The notes under the pieces are model-generated. The model was not told the origin of the DNA. It saw only the letters and a list, made by a program, of their open reading frames with translations, and searched no databases. Source: UBA7398 sp964632545 (GTDB taxonomy: Bacteria; Actinomycetota; Actinomycetes; Nanopelagicales; Nanopelagicaceae). Taken from it: DNA of 40,387 nt. The translations under genes and the position numbers were made by a program. Below, one piece after another: positions 8,031 through 15,021 of the stretch. The stretch covers positions 1 through 40,387 of the forward strand of contig CAZWBQ010000012.1 in assembly GCA_964632545.1 (NCBI GenBank), given 5' to 3'. Within the stretch, counting starts at the first letter, position 1; each line of letters opens with the position of its first letter.

Positions 8031-9019
8031 GAAAGTCGCACCTTAGGATCAAGCACCATATAAAGAAGATCAACTAAAATATTGGCGACTACTATAAATA
8101 CTGCAGCTAATAAAACGGTTCCGACAATAATAGGTAGATCCACATTAGTTACAGCCTCAGTTGCTAATTTACCTAAGCCAGGAATATTAAATACGTACTC
8201 AGTTATAACGGCACCGCCCAATAAACCGCCTAAATCTAATCCGAAGACTGTGACGATTGGAGTGAGCGCAGCACGTAATACATGTTTGAATTTAATAGTT
8301 CGGTTAGATAAACCTTTAGCACGAGCGGTTCGAATATAATCTTCACTCATCACTTCAATCATGCCAGCGCGGGTAAGTCGTGCATAAATGGCTGAGAGCA
8401 AGAATCCGAGGGTGAGCCAAGGCAAAATCATCTCCAGCGCCCATTCTTTTGGGTCTTCAAACGGTGATACATATCCGGGCGCATGAAACCATGCGAGTTT
8501 GTCTACAAAAATGAATTGCAATACTAAGCCAACGAAATAAATCTGCAATGAAGCCCCAGCTAACGCAAAACCTTGCGAAAATTTATCTATCCAAGTTCCG
8601 CGCCTTAGCGCTGAGAGTATTCCACTAGATAATCCAATCAGCACCCATAATATTGATGCACCAAATGCAATAGACAATGTGGCCGGAACTCGATCTTTTA
8701 AAAGATTAGTTACCAATTCATCGGTTTGATACGAATATCCAAGGCATGGTGCCGTGCAATGTAACTCTGCTTCAGTTCCCGGAAGGTAAGTGCGACCAAA
8801 AAATATTCCTTTAACAAATCTAAAATATTGGACTTGAAGTGGTTGATCTAATTCAAGGCCGTGCCGAATCTCTGCCATCAATTCCGGGGTACAGGATTTA
8901 CCACAAGCGAGCCGAGCTGGATCTGCCGGAATTACAAAGAAAAGACCAAAAACAAAAATACTTACAAATGCCAGCACAGTAATACCACCAACAATCCGGC
9001 GTACTAAATAGCTAAGCAT
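8027..9019 (-). CDS. dppB: Peptide ABC transporter permease (DppB type)
   Basis: 330 residues. The family N terminus LVRRIVGGITVLAFVSIFVF is followed by a long periplasm-side loop and about six membrane segments. The inner-membrane EAA motif region is DYIRTARAKGLSNRTI, the coupling helix that contacts the ATPases, and the C-terminal permease signature GGAVITEYVFNIPGLGKLA is clear. A good Shine-Dalgarno AAGGGG stands just before the ATG. It is separated from dppA by 67 bases that contain a strong hairpin. The partner permease DppC lies upstream of dppA instead of beside dppB. Confidence 0.92.
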   Translation of the reverse strand: MLSYLVRRIVGGITVLAFVSIFVFGLFFVIPADPARLACGKSCTPELMAEIRHGLELDQPLQVQYFRFVKGIFFGRTYLPGTEAELHCTAPCLGYSYQTDELVTNLLKDRVPATLSIAFGASILWVLIGLSSGILSALRRGTWIDKFSQGFALAGASLQIYFVGLVLQFIFVDKLAWFHAPGYVSPFEDPKEWALEMILPWLTLGFLLSAIYARLTRAGMIEVMSEDYIRTARAKGLSNRTIKFKHVLRAALTPIVTVFGLDLGGLLGGAVITEYVFNIPGLGKLATEAVTNVDLPIIVGTVLLAAVFIVVANILVDLLYMVLDPKVRLS

Positions 9020-9039
9020 CAGTTCCCCTTTTTATTGCA

Positions 9040-9069
9040 TTATCCGGCTCCGAAATCGAAGCCGGATAA
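9040..9069 (-). repeat. Perfect 10-bp inverted repeat (hairpin) between dppA and dppB
   Basis: TTATCCGGCT and AGCCGGATAA enclose a ten-base loop. On the transcript the stem is not followed by a uridine run, so it is more likely an mRNA-stabilising or processing hairpin at the 3' end of dppA than a full terminator. It would let the binding protein be made in excess over the permease and ATPases. Confidence 0.7.
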
Positions 9070-9086
9070 CAACAATTACTTGATAA

Positions 9087-10820
9087 CTACTTCTTTACGT
9101 AAGCAGCTAACGGACTGAGAGTGCCGTAACCACCATCTACTTTTACGCCGCCCAATTTAGAGCCAACGATGAAGTTTGAAGTTTCGAAATAAGCTGGCAT
9201 CACAGCAGCAAAATCCACGATCGCTTTTTGGTCGATATCACCTAAAGCCTTATCTGATTTAGCAGCATCTGTAATTAAGTCAGCTTTTTCAAAGAGTAAC
9301 TGCAGCGATGGTTCATTCTGTCGGGAATAGTTTGAGTGCGCATCAGATGCAGTCATTGTGCGACCGTCTAATAACGCAGGAACAATTCCGGAAACAGCTG
9401 CCCAGTCAAAGCCCCAAGAAGTTTGCATCACATCGGGTTGGACTACGCCAGGATCGCGTTGACCAATCGTTGTGTAATAAACCGCTTTAGGAAGTTTCTG
9501 CATAGTTACTTTGAAACCAACAGCTTGCAGTGCTTGTTGCACAGCAGCTGCACGTTGTGGCTCTACACCTTTATCACGGTAAGCAAGTATGAGATCCATC
9601 TTGGCACCTGGTGATTTAGCTAGTAAAGCTTTTGCTGCAGCAATTTGAGCTTCTGGTTTCTTATGGACATCTCGACCGCAGATATCAAAGTTACGATATC
9701 CATTTGAGATCGAAGATGGAATCAGCGAATTACTATATGAACCAGCGTTTGTGCCGCCAGCTGCTAATAGAATAGTTTTCAAATCTATCGCGCATTGAAT
9801 TGCCTTACGCACATTTATATCTTTTACTGTATCCATATTGATGGAGTAGTAACGAGCATAAGGTGATACGAACGAGAAGAACCGATCCTTGTACATTGGT
9901 CGATATGCCAAAATTTCGGATAAGTTAGTAATTACGTTGGTATCGAGCGACATGGACTTACGTGCTTCGCCGCTATCTGAGAATAATTGTTGTTCGAGAG
10001 CGTTCTGCTCGTAACCGAATTTCACAACAATTTGATCAGGATAATTCCAGCGGGCTGGATCTGTCTTTGGGTCCCAATACTTATTGCGAACCAATGTCAT
10101 ATTCTTTCCGCGGTTATAGCTTTGTACCTTGTATGGTCCAGTTGAAATCGGCTTCAAGTCGTAATTCTGCTTTGTATCTTTTGCTTTTGGCACTGGAGAG
10201 AATGAGCCAAAAGTAGTTACATAAGCAAAATATGGAACTGGTTGTGCCAATTTGTAAGTGATTGAATCACCTTTAGCCGAACATACGATTGAAGTTAAAT
10301 CGCCGGTTGGGTCAGTGTAAGGGCCCTTAAATCCAGTTGGATTCAACAAGAAATCTTTAGCGTAGGTAGTTCCGCCATCTAGGATGTCATCATTATAAGA
10401 ACGCATAGTTCCGTACTTAAGGTCTGCGCAAGTAACTTTTGAACCATCTTCATACTTTAAATTGGTACGAAGTTTGAAAGTCCATGTTCGGCCGTTATCA
10501 GGAGTAGTTCCTAAGTCGGCTGCAACATCTGGGACTAATTCAGTTACGCCATTTACTGTGCGATAAGTAGTTAGTGTGCGAACAAAGAATCGATAAAAAT
10601 CTAAAGATGATCCAACATAATTACGAGCTGGATCAACATGTTCGAAATCACCTTGGTCAAGAATTGTTAGGGTTCCGCCAGAAACTGCACCTTTAACTGC
10701 TGGTGCTGGCCCAACCCATGATGCTGGCGTTGCTGCGTGTGCAGTTGGCGCCATTGACATTGTTGTCAGGCCCAGTGCAAGCGTTCCAACAGCTGCCATT
10801 AATTTATTTCTTAGGCTCAT
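9087..10820 (-). CDS. dppA: Peptide ABC transporter substrate-binding protein (family 5)
   Basis: 577 residues. A Sec signal peptide of about 29 residues has a basic start, a hydrophobic core and the cleavage motif AHA-A. There is no lipobox cysteine, so the protein is probably not a lipoprotein. The mature part has the family 5 layout: a domain with FEHVDPARNYVGSSLDFYRFFVRTL-type segments, the YEDGSKVTCADLKYG motif, and STGPYKVQSYNRGKNMTLVRN. It captures peptides outside the membrane and delivers them to DppBC. It has its own good promoter and the ribosome site GAAAGG, and a hairpin follows. All of this points to higher expression than the other subunits. Confidence 0.9.
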   Translation of the reverse strand: MSLRNKLMAAVGTLALGLTTMSMAPTAHAATPASWVGPAPAVKGAVSGGTLTILDQGDFEHVDPARNYVGSSLDFYRFFVRTLTTYRTVNGVTELVPDVAADLGTTPDNGRTWTFKLRTNLKYEDGSKVTCADLKYGTMRSYNDDILDGGTTYAKDFLLNPTGFKGPYTDPTGDLTSIVCSAKGDSITYKLAQPVPYFAYVTTFGSFSPVPKAKDTKQNYDLKPISTGPYKVQSYNRGKNMTLVRNKYWDPKTDPARWNYPDQIVVKFGYEQNALEQQLFSDSGEARKSMSLDTNVITNLSEILAYRPMYKDRFFSFVSPYARYYSINMDTVKDINVRKAIQCAIDLKTILLAAGGTNAGSYSNSLIPSSISNGYRNFDICGRDVHKKPEAQIAAAKALLAKSPGAKMDLILAYRDKGVEPQRAAAVQQALQAVGFKVTMQKLPKAVYYTTIGQRDPGVVQPDVMQTSWGFDWAAVSGIVPALLDGRTMTASDAHSNYSRQNEPSLQLLFEKADLITDAAKSDKALGDIDQKAIVDFAAVMPAYFETSNFIVGSKLGGVKVDGGYGTLSPLAAYVKK

Positions 10821-10839
10821 GCTTTGCCTTTCTCGAGTT

Positions 10840-10867
10840 GTATTACTCCATGGTTTGTTGCTGTAAA
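10840..10867 (-). promoter_or_regulatory. Candidate -35/-10 promoter of dppA
   Basis: On the minus strand TTTACA and TAATAC are separated by 16 bases and lie in the dppC-dppA spacer, about 20 bases before the dppA start codon. The spacing and sequences resemble a housekeeping sigma-factor promoter. Confidence 0.45.
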
Positions 10868-10887
10868 ACTCCCAGTGACTCTATAGA

Positions 10888-11853
10888 TCATCGGGAACCT
10901 TTTGGATCTAAGGCATCTCTTACGCTATCGCCTAGTAGGTTAAATGCTAAAACTAAAATGAATAGCGCAATGCCGGGAATAAAGGTGTACATCGGATCAA
11001 CCCCATAAAAAGGAACTGAAGCCAAAAGCATTGCCCCCCAATCAGAAGTGGGTTCGATAACGCCTGCACCTAAAAATGTTAATGCCGCTTCCGTTGTAAT
11101 AAATGTTGGAATATTTAGCGCAACCGTAACCAATATCGGTGCCCACAAATTGGGCAGAATTTCACGAAATACTAAATGCCATTTGCTAGCACCAAGAGCT
11201 TTTGCCGCTTCAATAAATTCGCGTTCTCTAAGTGAAATTACCTGGCCGCGCACAATTCTTGCAATATATGGCCAACCGAATGTTGCAATTACAAAAATCA
11301 TTACCGGAATTCGCGTGGCATTTCCCTGGGGAATTCCGGCATCAGTTAAAACGCTCTCTAATACTGGAGTTACTGCTAATGCAAAAAGTATTGAAGGAAA
11401 TGCTAAAACAATTTCCATTAGGCGTGAAAAGAATTGATCGATCTTGCCACCGAAAAATCCAGAGATGAGTCCAATGAATACGCCAATTACCGTTGCAACT
11501 ATGGTCGCAGTTAATGCAATTGAAAGTGATGTTCTTGCACCAAAAACAAATCGTAAAAAAATGTCGCGTCCAGTCCGTGGTTCTACACCAAACCAATGTG
11601 CGCTCGAAATTCCACCAAACGAACCGATTGGCATCGCTCCCATATTTTCATCTAGCGTTTCCGGATGAAACGCATCAGGATCAGTGTGCAAAATGTGCGG
11701 AAAAATCGGTGCGATTGCTCCAATAAAAATGAAGAAGAAAACTACGCCTGCGGAAACCCAAGCAGTTTTATCTGATTTCAGATGGCTCCATGCAATTGCC
11801 GATGGCGAACGACCAAGTACCCGCGTGGAGTTATCCAAATCCAATGCAGACAT
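10888..11853 (-). CDS. dppC: Peptide ABC transporter permease (DppC type)
   Basis: 321 residues. The N-terminal cytoplasmic stretch WSHLKSDKTAWVS leads into the first membrane segment. Then come the DppC landmark EPRTGRDIFLRFVFGARTSL, about five further membrane segments, the EAA motif EFIEAAKALGASKWHL and the C-terminal DSVRDALDPKGSR that nearly all DppC/OppC proteins end with. It is the first gene of the minus-strand block. The purine-rich GGGGTGGTG just before the ATG can serve as ribosome site. It is transcribed divergently from the MFS transporter gene, 88 bases away. Confidence 0.92.
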   Translation of the reverse strand: MSALDLDNSTRVLGRSPSAIAWSHLKSDKTAWVSAGVVFFFIFIGAIAPIFPHILHTDPDAFHPETLDENMGAMPIGSFGGISSAHWFGVEPRTGRDIFLRFVFGARTSLSIALTATIVATVIGVFIGLISGFFGGKIDQFFSRLMEIVLAFPSILFALAVTPVLESVLTDAGIPQGNATRIPVMIFVIATFGWPYIARIVRGQVISLREREFIEAAKALGASKWHLVFREILPNLWAPILVTVALNIPTFITTEAALTFLGAGVIEPTSDWGAMLLASVPFYGVDPMYTFIPGIALFILVLAFNLLGDSVRDALDPKGSR

Positions 11854-11929
11854 CGTTACACCACCCCAAATTCCCTAAGACTTTCAATTCGAGTCTAACT
11901 CGCTCAAGAGGCGAAATAAAGAACCTCTC

Positions 11930-11935
11930 TATACT
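11930..11935 (+). promoter_or_regulatory. -10 element of a leaderless promoter for the five-gene operon 11942-17948
   Basis: TATACT ends seven bases before the ATG at 11942. This is a near-consensus -10 with the exact leaderless spacing, and no ribosome site is present. Confidence 0.6.
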
Positions 11936-11941
11936 TCCAGA

Positions 11942-13087
11942 ATGTTCAAATGGCGGACTCGGGAATTGATAGTTCTCTTGCTTATTGCTGGTTGTATCCG
12001 AGCCCCCTTGACCAGCATCTCCCCTCAAATCAATCGAATTCGCGAAGATCTTGGCATTTCAATCTCGCTCTTCGGCGTTTTAACTTCTATCCCGATTATT
12101 TGTTTCGCAGTAGCGGCACCACTTCCTTACACAAAATTATTTCGCAAAATATCTAATGAACTCCTAATTGTGCTCGCCTTATTTATATTAGGGCTCGCCA
12201 CCATAATTCGCTCAATCGGAAATACCCCAATACTTTTCTTGGCCACCATAATTCTTGGCATTGCGATCGCAATACTTAATGTTGTTACCCCTGCCATGGT
12301 TCGACGGGATTATCCGTTAAAAATTACCGCCATAATGCCAATTTACTCAGCGCTATTAGCGTTGATTGCCTCAGCTGCTGCCGGGTTTTCGATTCCAATA
12401 GCTAGGTTTTTTCACAATAGTTGGCGAATTGGAATTTCTATTTGGGCGATTCTGCCGTTAGCTACCGCGTTACTTTGGATTCCAGTTTTGTTGAAAGCTA
12501 AACGCACTACTCATACCTCTGTAAATCATTGGAACACATTATTGAAAAGTTCATCTGCGTGGATGGTCACGATATATATGGGTTTGCAATCGACGCTCTT
12601 CTACGTGCAAATTGCTTGGTTACCGAAAATATTAATGGATCAAGGTTATAGTGAAGCGAAAGCGGGTGCGCTTTTAGGTTTTACAACATTCTCCGGATTT
12701 ATTTTTACTTTCTCGCTTCCATTGATTTTCGGACGTGGCAGTAATCAGAAATATTCAGTTTTGGTTACGGCACTCCCCGGCGTCCTTGGTTTCGCAGGTG
12801 TTCATTATTTATCAACTTCATGGACAGTACCTTCATTAATTCTGATCAGCGCAACGCATGCGGCGTTACCAGTTGCATTAGGGTTAATCGCTATGAAATC
12901 GCCTGCCCCGGATCAGACTGGACATTTATCAGCAATGGCGCAAGGAATTGGATATGGAATTTCTGCAATATTTCCCGCTGCCTTTGGGCTTATTTACCAA
13001 GCTACAAATAGTTGGACAATTGCAATCAATATTCTTATTGCCATCTCGCTAATTCAAGCTGTAATTGGGTTGCGAGCAAATCGATGA
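11942..13087 (+). CDS. MFS transporter of the CynX/NimT family
   Basis: 381 residues with about twelve hydrophobic segments. The N-terminal segment with RAPLTSISPQINRIREDLGIS matches the family landmark (R-x-x-x-x-x-x-x-P-x-x-x-x-I) of cyanate and nitroimidazole transporter-like proteins. The real substrates are mostly unknown. It is first in an operon in which every junction but one is a four-base overlap, so its substrate is probably related to the acetyltransferases and amino-acid enzymes that follow. Its start is set by the leaderless promoter. A second reading frame over its first part is only a shadow. Confidence 0.85.
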   Translation: MFKWRTRELIVLLLIAGCIRAPLTSISPQINRIREDLGISISLFGVLTSIPIICFAVAAPLPYTKLFRKISNELLIVLALFILGLATIIRSIGNTPILFLATIILGIAIAILNVVTPAMVRRDYPLKITAIMPIYSALLALIASAAAGFSIPIARFFHNSWRIGISIWAILPLATALLWIPVLLKAKRTTHTSVNHWNTLLKSSSAWMVTIYMGLQSTLFYVQIAWLPKILMDQGYSEAKAGALLGFTTFSGFIFTFSLPLIFGRGSNQKYSVLVTALPGVLGFAGVHYLSTSWTVPSLILISATHAALPVALGLIAMKSPAPDQTGHLSAMAQGIGYGISAIFPAAFGLIYQATNSWTIAINILIAISLIQAVIGLRANR

Positions 13088-13578
13088 TTATTCGAGAAGC
13101 AACCTTGTCAGAGGTTCCAACCATTACTGACATTTACAACGAAGTGCTGCTAACCACCAATGCCATATATCGCGAAAATAAAGTGAATCTTGCTGACCGG
13201 ATTAATTGGTTTAACCAAAGAGTGGATCTGGGTTTTCCAGTAATCGTCGCTGAAGTAAATGGCGAAGTGGTCGGTTATGGTGCTTTTAATGAATTCAGAT
13301 TTGGCGAAGGTTACAACGGAACAGTTGAACATAGCTTGCATGTTAAATCCACGCATAGAGGTAATGGAGTTGGCAGTGCAATATTGGACGAACTAATTAA
13401 GATTGCAAAAGTGCAGAGTCGAAAAATTATGGTAGCGGGAATCGATTCCGAAAATCTTGGCTCAATTAGGTTCCATAAGAAATTCGGATTTATCGAAACT
13501 GCCCGCATGCCAGGTGTAGCGATAAAACATGAGAAGAAATTGACACTTGTTCTAATGCAAAAAGATTTATCACGATGA
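13084..13578 (+). CDS. GNAT N-acetyltransferase, phosphinothricin-acetyltransferase-like
   Basis: 164 residues from the ATG at 13084, which overlaps the MFS stop as ATGA. An upstream in-frame extension to 13012 runs inside the MFS gene and is not used. The opening MIIREATLSEVPTITDIYNEVL, the AEVNGEVVGYGAFNEFR strand, the VEHSLHVKSTHRGNGVGSAIL acetyl-CoA loop and SENLGSIRFHKKFGF are typical of the Pat/YncA subfamily. That subfamily acetylates amino acids such as methionine sulfone, phosphinothricin or similar small amines. The exact substrate is unknown. Confidence 0.85.
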   Translation: MIIREATLSEVPTITDIYNEVLLTTNAIYRENKVNLADRINWFNQRVDLGFPVIVAEVNGEVVGYGAFNEFRFGEGYNGTVEHSLHVKSTHRGNGVGSAILDELIKIAKVQSRKIMVAGIDSENLGSIRFHKKFGFIETARMPGVAIKHEKKLTLVLMQKDLSR

Positions 13579-14057
13579 TAATAAGAGATGCAGTTCCTGA
13601 AGATGCCCAGTTTATTCTCAATTTAATTATTGAATTGGCAGTTTATGAAAAAGCACCTGATGAAGTTATTGCTAACATCGAAGATATTCGCACTTCACTT
13701 TTTGGAGATAACCCCGTGTCATTTTGCAAAATTGCCGAAGTGGAAGGCGAGATGGCTGGCTTTGCAATCTGGTTTTTAAATTACTCAACTTGGTTAGGAA
13801 AACCTGGGATTTATCTTGAAGACCTCTTTGTAAAACCAGAATTTAGAGGAAGTGGCATCGGTTTGGGTCTAATGAAATCTTTGGCTGATATTTGCCTCAC
13901 TCGTGGTTACGAACGGTTCCAATGGTGGGTACTTGATTGGAATGAAACAGCTATTGATTTTTACAAATCTATTGGAGCCCAACCGATGGCGGAATGGACT
14001 GTTTTTAGATTAAGCGGTGAGGCGTTGGTTAATTTCGCAAAGAAACCGAATAAGTGA
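13575..14057 (+). CDS. GNAT acetyltransferase of the diamine/thialysine N-acetyltransferase type
   Basis: 160 residues. The stretch YLEDLFVKPEFRGSGIG followed by WNETAIDFYKSIGAQP is the spermidine/spermine and thialysine acetyltransferase (SAT1/SAT2) signature. The Trp-Asn-x-x-x-x-x-Phe-Tyr motif places the acetyl-CoA base, and the Pro-Asp-Glu element near residue 28 also matches. Members acetylate polyamines, thialysine or lysine-like side chains. It starts inside the stop of the previous acetyltransferase (ATGA overlap) and is 13 bases before the ornithine-cyclodeaminase-like gene, which has its own ribosome site. Lysine-like substrates would suit the rest of the cluster. Confidence 0.85.
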   Translation: MIIRDAVPEDAQFILNLIIELAVYEKAPDEVIANIEDIRTSLFGDNPVSFCKIAEVEGEMAGFAIWFLNYSTWLGKPGIYLEDLFVKPEFRGSGIGLGLMKSLADICLTRGYERFQWWVLDWNETAIDFYKSIGAQPMAEWTVFRLSGEALVNFAKKPNK

Positions 14058-14070
14058 GAAGGTTTGCGAT

Positions 14071-15021
14071 ATGAACTCCGCTATGCCAGTCACAATATCT
14101 GCAGCAGAAGTGGAATCCGCTTGTTCACTGATCGAGGTTGTGCAATCGCAACGGAATGCGCTTGGCGGTCTGATATCTGGCGCTTCGGTAATGGGTCCAA
14201 GAGCGGTAATTACAAATGGTGAGAATGCTCAATTTTCATATATCGCCAGAGCATCTAGTACGGCGCCCACAATAGTTAAATTTGGCAGCGTTACTGGATC
14301 TAATAGCGCAAAAGGGTTGCCAGTTGTCCAGGCCTACATCGGTGTAATGGATTATGAAACTGGATCGTTAAAATATTTTGTAGATGGCGAGAGCGTTACA
14401 CGCATCCGAACTACTGCAGCCAGCATGGTCGCTGCCCAAGAATTAGCTAATAAACCTAAATATATAACGGTAATTGGCAGCGCGCCGCAAGCAATTGCTC
14501 ATGCTAAAGCAGCGCTTGAACTCTTTACTCCAGAAAAAATAACTATAGTTGTAAGAAACGCCGCAAAAGGCGATGCCGTTAGAGCTCAATTTCAAAATAG
14601 TTCTCCCATCGAAATATCAATGGATATCGAAACTGCGGTAACTGGTTCTGATTTAATATTTGCATGTACAAATGCGATGGTTCCGCTTTTTAAATCTAAG
14701 CTGTCGCCAGGAACAACTTGCATTTCAATTGGATCATTTGCGCCGAATCGTGAAGAGATATCAGCAAACACAGTAATTGCCGCTGATAAAGTATTTGCCG
14801 ACGATGCTGCCACAACTGAAGCACAATGTGGCTCAATAATACCGGCGTTATCATCACCTAAGAAGAAGTGGGATTCTGTTTTTTCAATTGGAGCAGTCAT
14901 AAATCGAACCATGAGCGGGCGGGATAATGCCGACGAAATTATTTGTTATTTCAGCGTAGGCCTTGGGGTTCAAGATGCAGGTTTTATTGAATTACTTATG
15001 AGTAAGAAATTAAATAAATGA
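14071..15021 (+). CDS. Ornithine cyclodeaminase/mu-crystallin family protein
   Basis: 316 residues from the ATG at 14071, preceded at eight bases by GAGAAGG. An upstream in-frame ATG at 14017 lies inside the previous gene without such a site. The fold markers are present: the substrate-site segment with R-x-T-T-A-A-S (here TRIRTTAASMVAAQEL), the Rossmann segment ITVIGSAPQAIAHAKA, and DLIFACTNA. The family includes ornithine and lysine cyclodeaminases, ketimine reductases acting on cyclic imines such as piperideine-2-carboxylate, and alanine dehydrogenases. Sequence alone does not decide between them. The neighbouring lysine- or hydroxylysine-type enzymes favour a six-carbon cyclic imine, by inference only. 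Its stop overlaps the start of the fusion gene. Confidence 0.83.
   Translation: MNSAMPVTISAAEVESACSLIEVVQSQRNALGGLISGASVMGPRAVITNGENAQFSYIARASSTAPTIVKFGSVTGSNSAKGLPVVQAYIGVMDYETGSLKYFVDGESVTRIRTTAASMVAAQELANKPKYITVIGSAPQAIAHAKAALELFTPEKITIVVRNAAKGDAVRAQFQNSSPIEISMDIETAVTGSDLIFACTNAMVPLFKSKLSPGTTCISIGSFAPNREEISANTVIAADKVFADDAATTEAQCGSIIPALSSPKKKWDSVFSIGAVINRTMSGRDNADEIICYFSVGLGVQDAGFIELLMSKKLNK

Noticed and set aside
9040..9069. Intergenic hairpin as a full intrinsic terminator of dppA
   Set aside because: The stem is strong but no run of T follows on the transcribed strand, and dppB downstream lacks an evident promoter of its own.
13012..13083. Upstream extension of the first GNAT gene
   Set aside because: It runs inside the MFS gene in another frame. 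The ATG at 13084 overlaps the MFS stop as ATGA and begins exactly at the GNAT domain.
14017..14070. Upstream start of the mu-crystallin-family gene
   Set aside because: It lies within the preceding acetyltransferase gene without a ribosome site. The ATG at 14071 has GAGAAGG at the right distance.
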